From an uncultured Pelagibacteraceae bacterium (GTDB taxonomy: Bacteria > Pseudomonadota > Alphaproteobacteria > Pelagibacterales > Pelagibacteraceae): a stretch of 36,972 nt of DNA. The stretch's first letter is position 1; each line of letters begins with the position of its first letter. Positions 9,094 through 18,296 of the stretch are shown one piece after another. The stretch spans positions 1 to 36,972 of the forward strand of contig CACAPU010000010.1 of NCBI GenBank assembly GCA_902534465.1, given 5' to 3'. The notes beneath the pieces were generated by a model that was given only the letters and a program-made list of their open reading frames with translations, was not told the DNA's origin and made no database searches. Position numbers and translations under genes: made by a program.

Positions 9094-9807
9094 TTATTCA
9101 GCATTTATGAAAATGTTTTGTACATCATCATCATCCTCTAAAATTTCTAAAAACTTTATCATTTTTTCTTTGTCCTCTTGATTTAATTTTATTTTATTAA
9201 TTGGAACCCATTCAATTTCTGTTGATATAAAATTAGATATTTCTTTTTCCATATTATTTTTTACATCATATATTTCATCTTTATTTGTATGAATTTCATA
9301 ATACTCGTCATGAAAAAAACAATCATTAGCCCCAGCCTCAGTCGCTAATTCAAAGACTTTTTCTTCATCGATTTCATTTCTATTAAGTTTTATTATTCCT
9401 TGTTGAACAAAATTATGTGATGCAGATCCTTGTGTTCCAAGTCCACCACCGTATTTTTGAAAAATTGTCCTAATATTTGAAGCTGTTCTGTTTTTATTAT
9501 CTGTTAATGTAATTACAACAATTGCAGTTTTTCCAGGACCAAAACCCTCATATCTTATATTTTCAAAGTTTGAGTCTGCTGCTATTGATGATTTGTCAAT
9601 CGCTCTTTCAATATTATCTTTTGGCATATTTGCAGATCTTGCCGCTTGAATTGCTGATCTTAATCTAGGATTCATTTCTGGATTTTTATCTCCAAGTTTA
9701 GCAGCAACTGTTATTTCTCTTGATAATTTCGAGAAAATTGCAGCTCTTTGTTTATCAGCTTTGCCTTTTTTATGTTTAATACCTGCCCAATGAGAGTGCC
9801 CTGCCAT
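9094..9807 (-). CDS. yebC: YebC/PmpR/TACO1-family protein
   Basis: Complete 237-residue member of the YebC family, known as a translation factor that helps ribosomes at polyproline or difficult motifs and also described as a DNA-binding regulator. It opens with MAGHSHWAGIKHKKGKADKQ, an almost invariant signature. RSANMPKDNIERAI and RTIFQKYGGGLG follow. It lies 3 bp after ymdB and 8 bp before the RuvC-like gene, in the same operon. Confidence 0.97.
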   Translation of the reverse strand: MAGHSHWAGIKHKKGKADKQRAAIFSKLSREITVAAKLGDKNPEMNPRLRSAIQAARSANMPKDNIERAIDKSSIAADSNFENIRYEGFGPGKTAIVVITLTDNKNRTASNIRTIFQKYGGGLGTQGSASHNFVQQGIIKLNRNEIDEEKVFELATEAGANDCFFHDEYYEIHTNKDEIYDVKNNMEKEISNFISTEIEWVPINKIKLNQEDKEKMIKFLEILEDDDDVQNIFINAE

Positions 9808-9810
9808 AAT

Positions 9811-10617
9811 TTAATTTTCTCTTTGAAGTTGACCACCAAATATAAACTGAGAGATGTTTAAAGCCAAACCATTTTTAGGATTCGCTTCAATAATTGCTCC
9901 GCAAAGGGATGCCTCTCCCTCTGAAGGAAAATGCTTAACAGATTCTTTTTTAAAAAATCTGTTTATTGAATTTTCTGTATTCATGCCAATTACAGAGTTA
10001 TAATCTCCACACATACCTGCATCTGTTAAATAAGCAGTTCCTTTATTAAGAACCCTCCCATCATTTGTAGGTACGTGAGTATGAGTTCCTACAACTAAAG
10101 TAGCACTACCATCAAATACATGACCAATAGCCATTTTTTCACTTGTAATTTCTCCATGAAAATCAACTACGAGGAAATCATATTTTTCTTTGAGTTTATT
10201 TTCTTCAATAAATTTCTTACTTTTAACAAATACATCATCACATTTTTTCATGAATACATTTCCCATCAAATTCAATACTCCAACTTTGTAACCTCCAACA
10301 GTATTATAAATTCCAAATCCATCCCCAGGAACAGCACCTGATAAATTTAAAGGTCTTAATAATCTTTTTTGATTTTTAATAAATTCAAATGTTTCTTTTT
10401 GGTCCCACACATGATTGCCAGTTGTTATAACGTCTACACCACAACTTAGTAGTTCGTTTACAATATTCTCAGTTATTCCAACACCATCTTTTGCTGCATT
10501 CTCACCATTAACAATTACAAAACTAATTTTTTTGGATTTTATAATTTCAGGTAAAAATTTTTTAACTGCAAAACATCCACTATTTCCAACTATATCACCT
10601 AAAAATAGAATTTTCAT
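9811..10617 (-). CDS. ymdB: YmdB-type metallophosphoesterase (TIGR00282 family)
   Basis: Binuclear metallophosphoesterase, 268 residues. Metal-site motifs are visible in order: GDIVG (residues 7-11), NGENAA (38-43), TGNHVWD (66-72), FHGE (about 153-156) and GTHTHVPT (177-184). Characterised relatives hydrolyse 2',3'-cyclic nucleotides and influence RNA turnover. The start overlaps the stop of the upstream 5-formyl-THF cyclo-ligase gene by 4 bp. The family is well recognised; the physiological substrate here is unknown. Confidence 0.93.
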   Translation of the reverse strand: MKILFLGDIVGNSGCFAVKKFLPEIIKSKKISFVIVNGENAAKDGVGITENIVNELLSCGVDVITTGNHVWDQKETFEFIKNQKRLLRPLNLSGAVPGDGFGIYNTVGGYKVGVLNLMGNVFMKKCDDVFVKSKKFIEENKLKEKYDFLVVDFHGEITSEKMAIGHVFDGSATLVVGTHTHVPTNDGRVLNKGTAYLTDAGMCGDYNSVIGMNTENSINRFFKKESVKHFPSEGEASLCGAIIEANPKNGLALNISQFIFGGQLQREN

Positions 10618-11159
10618 TTTATAATACCTTTTTCTGTTAATATAAAATTTAATTTTTGGTCATGTTTATCTATAGGGACTTTTTTGAGTTCCTGAAATGA
10701 AAAAGCAAAACCAATTGTTAGAACTTTTTTCTGTTTAGACATTTTAGAAATATATCTATCATAAAATCCCCCACCATAACCTAGTCTAAATTTATTTTTA
10801 TCAAATCCAACGAGAGGAACTATTAAAACATCAGGAAAAACTTTCTTCTCACGGTAAGGTTCGGGAATACCTTGTTTGCTTATCTTTAATGGTTTTTTAA
10901 AAGACCATTCATAAAAGTCCATATCCTTATTTTTTGTTGTTATAGGTAAGGATATTTTAAATTTATTTTTTTCTAATTTTTCTAAAATTTTTAAAGATCC
11001 AATCTCAAAATTAATAGGATAATAACCACCGATATTTTGGTATTTTTTAATACTAAATTTATTTAAAATTTTTTTAAATTGAATAAAACTAATATCTTGA
11101 TCCGAAAAATTAATTTTTCTTAAATTTATTAATTTTTTTCTTAAATTTATCTTTGACAC
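10614..11159 (-). CDS. 5-formyltetrahydrofolate cyclo-ligase
   Basis: ATP-dependent enzyme that returns 5-formyl-THF to 5,10-methenyl-THF. It is short (181 residues), with the signature GYGGGFYDRYI near 128-138. VLIVPLVGFDKNKFRLG and a basic N-terminus (LRKKLINLRK) precede it. It follows zapA by 6 bp, a neighbourhood widespread in Proteobacteria (zapA - 6S RNA - ygfA), but here no 6S RNA can fit between them. The gene is called ygfA or fau in other species. Confidence 0.93.
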   Translation of the reverse strand: MSKINLRKKLINLRKINFSDQDISFIQFKKILNKFSIKKYQNIGGYYPINFEIGSLKILEKLEKNKFKISLPITTKNKDMDFYEWSFKKPLKISKQGIPEPYREKKVFPDVLIVPLVGFDKNKFRLGYGGGFYDRYISKMSKQKKVLTIGFAFSFQELKKVPIDKHDQKLNFILTEKGIIK

Positions 11160-11165
11160 TTTAAG

Positions 11166-11612
11166 TTATTGAGGCTTAGAGTCTATATCAATTTTTTTGA
11201 TAAACTTTTCTATCTCCAGAGTAGTCTTATCAACTAAAATTTCATAGTAGTTTCTATTACTTTCAATTTCATGCTTTAGTTTTTCTTGATTTTCATCTAA
11301 TTGAGAAATTTCTTTTTCTTTTAAATTTTTATAATTATAAACTAAAGATTTAAGTTCTTTGAATTTTTCAGTAATATTTGCAATTTCTTTTTTCTGAATA
11401 TCAATTTTTTTTTTAGTTTCATAATATTCATCCAAGACTGAAATTGATGTTATTAATAAAAGTTTACTTTCTCCAATATTTCCTAAAGAATTTTTCAAAT
11501 CGGCAAATTTTTCATTTAAATACAGAACTAATTCCTCAAGGTGCTCTTCTTGCCCATCATCACAGGAGAGTAAAAATTCTTTTCCATTAAATTTAATATT
11601 TACATTTGCCAT
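11166..11612 (-). CDS. zapA: Cell division protein ZapA
   Basis: Small FtsZ-ring-associated protein, 148 residues. The globular head carries MANVNIKFNGKEFLLSCDDG and HLEELVLYLNEKFADL. GESKLLLITSISVLDEYYE follows, then a long predicted coiled-coil tail. The order zapA then 5-formyl-THF ligase supports the call. Its start overlaps the stop of the upstream coiled-coil gene by 13 nt. Confidence 0.88.
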   Translation of the reverse strand: MANVNIKFNGKEFLLSCDDGQEEHLEELVLYLNEKFADLKNSLGNIGESKLLLITSISVLDEYYETKKKIDIQKKEIANITEKFKELKSLVYNYKNLKEKEISQLDENQEKLKHEIESNRNYYEILVDKTTLEIEKFIKKIDIDSKPQ

Positions 11613-11923
11613 TTATCAATTTCATCCATCAAACTATCTGTTTCTTGATTTAATTCATCAATTTTTTGAGAAAATTGATCTTCTTTTTTTCTTTCTTCAA
11701 TCTCTCTTTTTTTAAAATCATCAAACTTATGTTTGAGGCTCTCATTTTCTTGTTTTAATAGATTGTACCTATCCTCAATTTCTTTTTTTTCAATTTCTAA
11801 TTGATTTTTTTGATTTTCTAGATTTTCTAACTCTAAAGTTTTATCTGGTTTTATTTTTTCCAGATTTTTTAATTTATCCAAAGCTTCAAATAATTTTTTT
11901 TCTTTTTCACTTATTGAATTCAT
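11600..11923 (-). CDS. Small coiled-coil protein upstream of zapA
   Basis: Acidic, almost wholly helical protein of 107 residues when started at the ATG at 11923 (MNSISEKEKKLFEALDKL). The frame is open ten codons further, to 11953. Heptad-like Leu/Ile spacing with Glu and Lys runs from about residue 15 to the end, and there is no membrane segment. It resembles the DUF4164-type proteins often found before zapA in alphaproteobacteria, which suggests a cell-division role, but I cannot identify it firmly. It overlaps zapA and is read divergently from tkt across a 53-bp spacer. Confidence 0.75.
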   Translation of the reverse strand: MNSISEKEKKLFEALDKLKNLEKIKPDKTLELENLENQKNQLEIEKKEIEDRYNLLKQENESLKHKFDDFKKREIEERKKEDQFSQKIDELNQETDSLMDEIDKWQM

Positions 11924-11976
11924 ATATATATCTATATTAATAAATTGATTCACCTAAGTCTACAAAGGATAAATTT

Positions 11977-13935
11977 TTGAGAGAAATAAATAAAATCTTG
12001 TCTAATTCAATACGTGCTCTATCAATGGATGCCGTACAAAAAGCTAATTCCGGACACCCAGGTATGCCTATGGGGATGGCGGATGTTTCCACTATACTTT
12101 TCAAATATTTTCTAAAGTTTAATCCAAAAAATCCTAGTTGGATAAATAGAGATAGATTCGTTTTATCTGCAGGACATGGATCGATGTTGCTTTACTCATT
12201 GCTTTATTTAACTGGTTACAAAAGTGTAAATTTAAAAGACATTAAAAATTTTAGACAATTAAATTCTATTTGTGCAGGTCATCCTGAGTATGTAAAAAAC
12301 TCTGGTATTGAAACAACAACAGGACCTCTAGGGCAGGGAATCTCTAACGCCGTTGGTTTTGCATTAGCAGAAGAAATTTTAAAAAAAAAATTAGGTAAAA
12401 ATATCATTAATCATAAAACTTATGTAATGGCTGGAGATGGATGTTTGATGGAGGGCATAAGTCATGAAGCAATGAGTTTAGCTGGACATTTAAAACTTAA
12501 AAACTTAATAATGTTATTTGATAATAATTCTATTTCAATTGATGGCCCAACAAGTTTGGCAGTTTCAGATAATTTTAAAAAAAGATTTGAAAGCTATGGG
12601 TGGGGTTATATTGAAATCAATGGACATAAAGAGAAAGAAATTTTTACAGCATTAAAAAAAGTTCAAAAAGCAAAAAAACCAACTGTAATTTCTTGTAAAA
12701 CTAAAATTGGTTATGGGTCTCCAAATAAATCAGGAAAAGCATCATCACATGGTAGTCCACTTGGTGTTAAAGAGGTTTCATTAGTAAGAAAAAAATTAGG
12801 CTGGAACTTTAGACCCTTTGAAATCCCAAAAAATGTATTAAGTTCATGGAGAAGCATTGGTAAAAGAGGAAAGAAAATTGAAAATAAATGGCTAAAAATT
12901 TATAAAAAAAATAAAATTAAAATAAACAATTCTTTTAAAAATAATTTTAAGAAGGCAATTAAAAGTGAAAAAAAAGATGCGGTAAAAGAGAACAAAAGCT
13001 TAGCTTCTAGAAAGTCATCAGAGGCAATAATTAGTTCACTATTTAAAAAAAATAATACACTCATTGGTGGATCGGCAGATCTTGCTGGATCAAACAACAC
13101 TAAAACAAAAAATCATAAAATTATAAAGCCTGGAGAGTTTGGTGGAAATTATATTCATTACGGAGTCAGAGAGCATGCAATGTGTGGAATTATGAATGGT
13201 CTAGCTCTTCATAGTAAATTAATTCCTTACGGAGGGACTTTTTTGATTTTTTCTGATTATTGTAAACCGTCAATAAGATTGGCTGCTATGATGAAACAAC
13301 AAGTTATATATGTAATGACGCACGATTCGATCGGACTTGGAGAAGATGGACCAACACATCAACCAATTGAACAGTTGTCTGGATTAAGAGCAATTCCCAA
13401 TCTAAATGTTTTCAGACCTGCAGATAAATTAGAAACTATTGAATGTTGGGAACACGCATTAAAAAGCTTAAAAACTCCTAGTGTGCTATCTTTAACTAGA
13501 CAGAACCTTAATTCCATTAGAAATAAATACACAAAAATAAATAAATGTTCTTTTGGAGCCTATGAAGTTTCAAGAACTAATAAAAAAATTAATTTAACTA
13601 TTTTAGCAAGTGGTTCTGAGGTAGACTTAGCTATTAAAACAAGCCATAAATTAGCTAAAGAAAAAATATATTCTAAAGTAATTTCTGTGCCATGTATGGA
13701 GCTCTTTGATTCACAGACAAAAAAATATAAAGATAAAGTGCTAAATGAAACTAAATTTAAAATCTCTATTGAAGCAGGATCAAGTGACTGTTGGAGAAAA
13801 TATGTTGGTGATTTTGGAATAACTTTTGGGATTGATGAGTTTGGAAAAAGCGCTCCTTATAAGGAAATTTTTAAATATTTTGGATTAATAGATAAAAGTA
13901 TTGTAAGGAAATCAAAAAAGTTGATTAAAAGATAA
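11977..13935 (+). CDS. tkt: Transketolase
   Basis: Thiamine-diphosphate enzyme moving two-carbon units between sugar phosphates; 652 residues, full length. Visible motifs: ANSGHPGMPMG near 23-33, the ThDP/Mg site GDGCLMEGISHEA and DNNSISIDGP, VREHAMCGIMNGLA, and the catalytic region THDSIGLGEDGPTHQPIEQL. The start is a TTG at 11977, supported by AAGGA at 11965-11969 seven bases upstream; no better ATG exists. It leads a run of carbon genes (gap, pgk, fba) and fits gluconeogenesis plus the non-oxidative pentose phosphate pathway. It is divergent from the zapA operon. Confidence 0.97.
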   Translation: MREINKILSNSIRALSMDAVQKANSGHPGMPMGMADVSTILFKYFLKFNPKNPSWINRDRFVLSAGHGSMLLYSLLYLTGYKSVNLKDIKNFRQLNSICAGHPEYVKNSGIETTTGPLGQGISNAVGFALAEEILKKKLGKNIINHKTYVMAGDGCLMEGISHEAMSLAGHLKLKNLIMLFDNNSISIDGPTSLAVSDNFKKRFESYGWGYIEINGHKEKEIFTALKKVQKAKKPTVISCKTKIGYGSPNKSGKASSHGSPLGVKEVSLVRKKLGWNFRPFEIPKNVLSSWRSIGKRGKKIENKWLKIYKKNKIKINNSFKNNFKKAIKSEKKDAVKENKSLASRKSSEAIISSLFKKNNTLIGGSADLAGSNNTKTKNHKIIKPGEFGGNYIHYGVREHAMCGIMNGLALHSKLIPYGGTFLIFSDYCKPSIRLAAMMKQQVIYVMTHDSIGLGEDGPTHQPIEQLSGLRAIPNLNVFRPADKLETIECWEHALKSLKTPSVLSLTRQNLNSIRNKYTKINKCSFGAYEVSRTNKKINLTILASGSEVDLAIKTSHKLAKEKIYSKVISVPCMELFDSQTKKYKDKVLNETKFKISIEAGSSDCWRKYVGDFGITFGIDEFGKSAPYKEIFKYFGLIDKSIVRKSKKLIKR

Positions 13936-13937
13936 AA

Positions 13938-14945
13938 ATGACAATCAAAGTTGGCATAAATGGAATGGGTAGAATTGGGAGAATGGTAGTGAGATCAATT
14001 GTTGAGTCCCAAAATAAAAAACTAAAGATAAATCACATAAATAACAGAACAAACTCTGAAACTACTTGTCAATTATTAAAGTATGACTCTATACATGGAA
14101 AGTTTAATGCTGATGTAAAATTTAACGAAAATCATTTAATAATTAACAAAAACAAAATTTCATTTTCTCAAAAATCTTCAATTAAGGATATAAATTGGAA
14201 AAAATATGATGTTGATTATGTTTTTGAGTGCACTGGAAAGTTTAATTCAAAAGAAAAACTTGAAGACCACATTAAAAGTGGAGCTAAAAAGGTGATTGTT
14301 TCAGCACCATGTAAAGATGCTGATAAAACAATAGTGTTTGGTGTTAATCAAAATATTTTATCAAAAGATGACAAAATCATATCTGCCGCTTCATGCACCA
14401 CAAATTGCTTAGCACCTGTTGTAAATGTGCTTAATAATAGTTTTGAGATTGAAAAAGGTTTCATGACTACTATTCATGCATTTACAAGTGATCAAAGAAT
14501 ATTAGATAATTCTCATAAAGATATAAGAAGAGCTAGGGCCGCAAATCAATCAATAGTACCTACATCAACTGGAGCCTCAAAATCGATAGGTGAAATAATC
14601 CCTAGTCTTAGAGGTAAATTAGAAGGAATAGCTATGAGAGTGCCAACACCCAATGTATCCATTGTGGAGTTTATTTTTTGTACAAAAAAAGAAATTAGTA
14701 TCAAAAAAATAAATGATTTATTTGAAAAAGCTTCTAAAGGCGAGCTGAAGAAAATTTTAGAAATTACACATGAAAAGTTAGTTTCAATTGATTTTAACCA
14801 TAATTCAGCATCAGCTATTGTTGATGCCACTTTAACTAATGTGGTAGGTACCAATATGGGCAAAATATCCGCTTGGTATGACAATGAATGGGGTTTTTCT
14901 AATAGAATGTGTGATTTGGCCAAAAACCTGGGCAAAATTACTTGA
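13938..14945 (+). CDS. gap: Glyceraldehyde-3-phosphate dehydrogenase
   Basis: Interconverts glyceraldehyde-3-phosphate and 1,3-bisphosphoglycerate; 335 residues. The dinucleotide fold begins VGINGMGRIGR (5-15). The catalytic cysteine is Cys153 in SAASCTTNCLAP, and WYDNEWGFSNRM lies near the C-terminus. After the second beta strand, where NAD-preferring enzymes have Asp (as in INDL), this protein has INNRTNSET. The lost acid and added Arg would favour NADP, though this is inference. It lies 2 bp after tkt, and its TGA shares one base with the pgk ATG (TGATG). Confidence 0.97.
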   Translation: MTIKVGINGMGRIGRMVVRSIVESQNKKLKINHINNRTNSETTCQLLKYDSIHGKFNADVKFNENHLIINKNKISFSQKSSIKDINWKKYDVDYVFECTGKFNSKEKLEDHIKSGAKKVIVSAPCKDADKTIVFGVNQNILSKDDKIISAASCTTNCLAPVVNVLNNSFEIEKGFMTTIHAFTSDQRILDNSHKDIRRARAANQSIVPTSTGASKSIGEIIPSLRGKLEGIAMRVPTPNVSIVEFIFCTKKEISIKKINDLFEKASKGELKKILEITHEKLVSIDFNHNSASAIVDATLTNVVGTNMGKISAWYDNEWGFSNRMCDLAKNLGKIT

Positions 14946-16123
14946 TGAGAAGCATCAAAAAGGAAAAAAATTTAATTAATAAAATAATCTTATTAAGATT
15001 AGATCTTAATGTCCCAATAGAACAAGGAAAAATAGGAGACACAACACGAATTGATAAAATTCTACCTACTTTAAATTTTTTAATTCAGCAAAAAACTAAA
15101 ATTATAATTTTATCTCACATCGGTAGACCTAAGGGCAAAATCGTAAATGATTTATCTTTAAAGCCTGTAAGTGAGGATTTAAAAAAAAAACTAAAAGTGA
15201 ATATTAAATTAATCAAGGAAAATATTAATAAAATAAAAAATAAAAACTTCTTTAATAGTTTTGATGAACAAATTTTTATTTTGGAAAATATAAGATTTTA
15301 TGCTGAGGAAGAAAAAAATGATTATAAATTTGCCAATCATATTGCAAGTCTGGGGGACATTTATGTTAATGATGCTTTTTCTTGTTCACATAGAAAACAT
15401 GCATCAATACATCAAATTTCAAAATTTCTGCCTTCCTATTCGGGTATACAACTTGATTTAGAAGTTAATGCTTTAAATAAAATTACTTCAGAAATTACTA
15501 AACCAATAACTTGCATAATTGGTGGCTCTAAAATTTCTACTAAAATTAGTATTATTAAGAATTTAATACCTAAGCTAAATAATATTGTTATTGTTGGAGG
15601 TATGGCTAATAATTTTATTGAATATTTTGGAAATAATATTGGGAATTCAATAAAAGAAAATAATTGTGATGAAATAGTAAAAGAAATTATTTCACTATCG
15701 AAAAAAGAAAAATGTAACTTAATTTACCCAACAGATGTTTTAGTTTCAAATGATATGAATGGATCATCTCAAAATAAAGAAATTAATCAAATTGATTCTA
15801 AAGAAATGATTTTAGATATCGGACCAAATACTATTAATAAAATAAAAAATATTATTGATAACAGCAAAACCATATTATGGAACGGGCCAGCTGGATATTG
15901 CGAAAATCCAAATTTCGCTAATGGAAGCATAGAAATAGCAAAAAAGATTATTGAGAATAATAAAGGAAATAAAATTTTTTCAGTGGTAGGTGGGGGCGAT
16001 ACAGTTTCATTGTTAAATAAATTGAATTTAGTTGATAATTTTAATTTTGTTTCAACCGCAGGTGGAGCTTTTTTAGAATATCTTGAAGGTAAAGAGCTTC
16101 CTGGTATAACCGCCTTAAATTGA
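14945..16123 (+). CDS. pgk: Phosphoglycerate kinase
   Basis: Transfers phosphate between 1,3-bisphosphoglycerate and ADP; 392 residues. Visible: LLRLDLNVPI near the N-terminus, TRIDKILPTL, SHIGRPKGK (substrate Arg), FILENIRFYAEEEKND, the hinge region, WNGPAGYCENPNFANG, and GGGDTVSLLN then STAGGAFLEYLEGKELPGI. The ATG at 14945 overlaps the gap stop by one base, indicating translational coupling. The frame also allows a TTG one codon earlier, which is less likely. Confidence 0.97.
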   Translation: MRSIKKEKNLINKIILLRLDLNVPIEQGKIGDTTRIDKILPTLNFLIQQKTKIIILSHIGRPKGKIVNDLSLKPVSEDLKKKLKVNIKLIKENINKIKNKNFFNSFDEQIFILENIRFYAEEEKNDYKFANHIASLGDIYVNDAFSCSHRKHASIHQISKFLPSYSGIQLDLEVNALNKITSEITKPITCIIGGSKISTKISIIKNLIPKLNNIVIVGGMANNFIEYFGNNIGNSIKENNCDEIVKEIISLSKKEKCNLIYPTDVLVSNDMNGSSQNKEINQIDSKEMILDIGPNTINKIKNIIDNSKTILWNGPAGYCENPNFANGSIEIAKKIIENNKGNKIFSVVGGGDTVSLLNKLNLVDNFNFVSTAGGAFLEYLEGKELPGITALN

Positions 16124-16124
16124 T

Positions 16125-17135
16125 ATGTCTGAGCTGAATAAAATCGCACTTAAAATAATTTCTAATGGAAAAGGTATTCTCGCAGCAGATGAGAGTAATG
16201 GAACTATGACAAACAGGCTTGAGGCAGTAAACGTCGTCTCTACACCAGAAAATAGACTAAAATTTAGAGAAATACTATTTTCATCTGAAAGTATGAAAGA
16301 ATGTATAGGTGGTGTTATTCTCTATGATGAAACAATAAATCAGTCAACAAGTTATGGAAATTCAATTCCTGATTTAATTTCATCCCACGGGGCAGTACCT
16401 GGAATAAAAGTTGATACAGGTGCAAAAGATTTGGCGAATTCCTCAAAAGAAAAAATTACAGAAGGATTGGATGGACTTAGAGAAAGGCTAAAAAAATATT
16501 ATAAACTTGGAGCAAGATTTACCAAATGGAGGGGGGTTTATGTTGTGAGCAAAAAATACCCAAGTGAATTAGCAATTCATAGTAATGCACATGCACTTGC
16601 AAGATATTCTGCCCTTGTTCAAGAAATAGGAATGGTTCCAATAGTGGAGCCTGAAGTATTAATGGACGGAGACCATTCTGCAGAAGTTTGTTTAAAAAAA
16701 ACTTCTGAAGTAATTAAAAAATGTTTTGACGAATTAATATTACATAAAATTGATCTTTCAGGGATTATTTTAAAACCAAATATGATATTAGCTGGAAATC
16801 TTTCAAAAACAAAAATTTCAAGTGAGGAGGTTTCACAGAAAACGCTAGAATGTTTAAAAGGCTCGGTGCCTAGTGAAGTACCAGGTATCGCTTTCTTATC
16901 AGGAGGCCAATCGGAAATTGAAGCTACTGAAAATTTAAATTTGATAAGTAAAAATAACAAAACTAAATTTATAATGACATACTCATATGGTAGAGCTCTG
17001 CAACAAAGTGCCCTAAAGGTATGGTCAAAAAATACAAAAGATAAAGTAGCAACTCAAAATACCTTTAATCATCGAGCTAAAATGTGTTCTCTAGCAGCTA
17101 CAGGAAAATGGTCAAGCGATTTTGAAAATAAATAA
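16125..17135 (+). CDS. fba: Class I fructose-bisphosphate aldolase
   Basis: Schiff-base aldolase joining dihydroxyacetone phosphate and glyceraldehyde-3-phosphate; 336 residues. It resembles the animal and plant class I enzyme rather than the zinc class II enzyme of many bacteria: KGILAADESNGTM at 16-28, KWRGVY at 134-139, and the Schiff-base lysine Lys217 in LKPNM. YSYGRALQQSAL lies near the C-terminus. It starts 1 bp after the pgk stop. Together with tkt, gap and pgk it makes a compact gluconeogenic set; no phosphofructokinase or pyruvate kinase is seen here. Confidence 0.96.
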   Translation: MSELNKIALKIISNGKGILAADESNGTMTNRLEAVNVVSTPENRLKFREILFSSESMKECIGGVILYDETINQSTSYGNSIPDLISSHGAVPGIKVDTGAKDLANSSKEKITEGLDGLRERLKKYYKLGARFTKWRGVYVVSKKYPSELAIHSNAHALARYSALVQEIGMVPIVEPEVLMDGDHSAEVCLKKTSEVIKKCFDELILHKIDLSGIILKPNMILAGNLSKTKISSEEVSQKTLECLKGSVPSEVPGIAFLSGGQSEIEATENLNLISKNNKTKFIMTYSYGRALQQSALKVWSKNTKDKVATQNTFNHRAKMCSLAATGKWSSDFENK

Positions 17136-17736
17136 AAAAAAATTTCTTTACCTTATATCCCCAAATAAAATTACCAGTAATTTTTACAAAGATCTCAGGT
17201 TGGTATTAAATTCTAACAAGGTGAGTTTTTTTCAAATCAGACTAAAAAAATATTCACTTAAGCAAAAAATTTACATTGGAAAAAAAATCAAAAAACTATG
17301 TAAAGCTAAAAAAGTAAATTTTATTGTTAATGATGATCCTTGGTTGGCTAAAAGGCTTAATGCCGACGGTTGTCATTTAGGTCAAAAAGATATGGTAATA
17401 GAGAAAGCTCGCAATATACTTGGAAAAAAAATTATTGGAGTAACCTGTCATAATTCGATAAGGCTTGCTAAAAAAGCTATCAAATCGAATGCAAGCTATA
17501 TAGCGTTTGGTGCATTTTTTTCAACAAAAACCAAAAAAACAAAATTTCACGCTACAACTAAAGTTTTAAAAAAAGTAAATAAATTAACTAATATCCCTTT
17601 AGTTGCAATTGGTGGTATTAATTCTTTAAATTATAAAAAACTATTATTGAATAAAGCTAATTTTTTAGCTATCTCAGGTTACGTTTGGAATAATAAAAAG
17701 TATAAACCATTAGAAGCTGTGGAAAGATTAAAATGA
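17122..17736 (+). CDS. thiE: Thiamine-phosphate synthase
   Basis: Couples HMP diphosphate with thiazole phosphate to make thiamine phosphate. TIM-barrel motifs typical of ThiE: FFQIRLKKY near 35-43, VNDDPWLAKRLNADGCHLGQ around 68-88, GVTCHNS, AFGAFFSTKTKK and LVAIGGINS. At 204 residues it is a usual length. It starts with TTG at 17122, overlapping the fba stop by 14 nt; there is no nearby in-frame ATG. Its stop overlaps the efp ATG (ATGA). As part of a carbon operon it would supply the cofactor that transketolase uses. Confidence 0.9.
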   Translation: MKINKKKFLYLISPNKITSNFYKDLRLVLNSNKVSFFQIRLKKYSLKQKIYIGKKIKKLCKAKKVNFIVNDDPWLAKRLNADGCHLGQKDMVIEKARNILGKKIIGVTCHNSIRLAKKAIKSNASYIAFGAFFSTKTKKTKFHATTKVLKKVNKLTNIPLVAIGGINSLNYKKLLLNKANFLAISGYVWNNKKYKPLEAVERLK

Positions 17737-18293
17737 AAATAAATGCTGGAGAAATTAGAGTAGGAATGCTGCTTGAGTATAAAAATGATTTATGGCAAGT
17801 GTTAAAAACACAAAATGTAAAACCTGGTAAAGGTGGTGCATTTGCTCAGGTCGAAATGAAAAGTATAGGAAATAATACAAAATTAAACGAAAGATTTAGA
17901 TCAAGTGAATCTGTTGAAAAAGCATCTTTAGATGAAGTTACCTATAATTACCTATATTCAGATGAAGAAAATTATTTTTTTATGGATCCTAAAAACTTTG
18001 AACAAATTGAAGTTAAAAAAGACATAATTGGAGAAAAAGGCAAACTATTAAGTGAAAATCTGGAGGTATCAGTAAGTTTCTATAATGAAAATCCTATTTC
18101 AGTGGAACTTCCAAATCAAATTAAGTGTAAAATTGCTGCGACAGACGCCGCTTTAAAGGGGCAAACAGTCTCTTCTTCCTATAAACCAGCAATACTTGAT
18201 AACGGAATAAAAATACAAGTTCCTCCATTTGTAGAAGCCGAAGATGAAATTGTTTTAGATACCAGAACTTTGGATTATATAAAAAAAATATAA
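17733..18293 (+). CDS. efp: Elongation factor P
   Basis: Translation factor that rescues ribosomes stalled at polyproline; 186 residues. The modifiable lysine is Lys33 in VKPGKGGAFAQVE. The three OB-like domains are complete, ending GIKIQVPPFVEAEDEIVLDT. Its ATG overlaps the thiE stop (ATGA). No EpmA/EpmB modification gene is seen in the window. Confidence 0.97.
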   Translation: MKINAGEIRVGMLLEYKNDLWQVLKTQNVKPGKGGAFAQVEMKSIGNNTKLNERFRSSESVEKASLDEVTYNYLYSDEENYFFMDPKNFEQIEVKKDIIGEKGKLLSENLEVSVSFYNENPISVELPNQIKCKIAATDAALKGQTVSSSYKPAILDNGIKIQVPPFVEAEDEIVLDTRTLDYIKKI

Positions 18294-18296
18294 TAT

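Noticed and set aside
14546..14935. 129-codon minus-strand ORF inside gap
   Set aside because: Shadow of the GAPDH gene on the opposite strand with no family resemblance.
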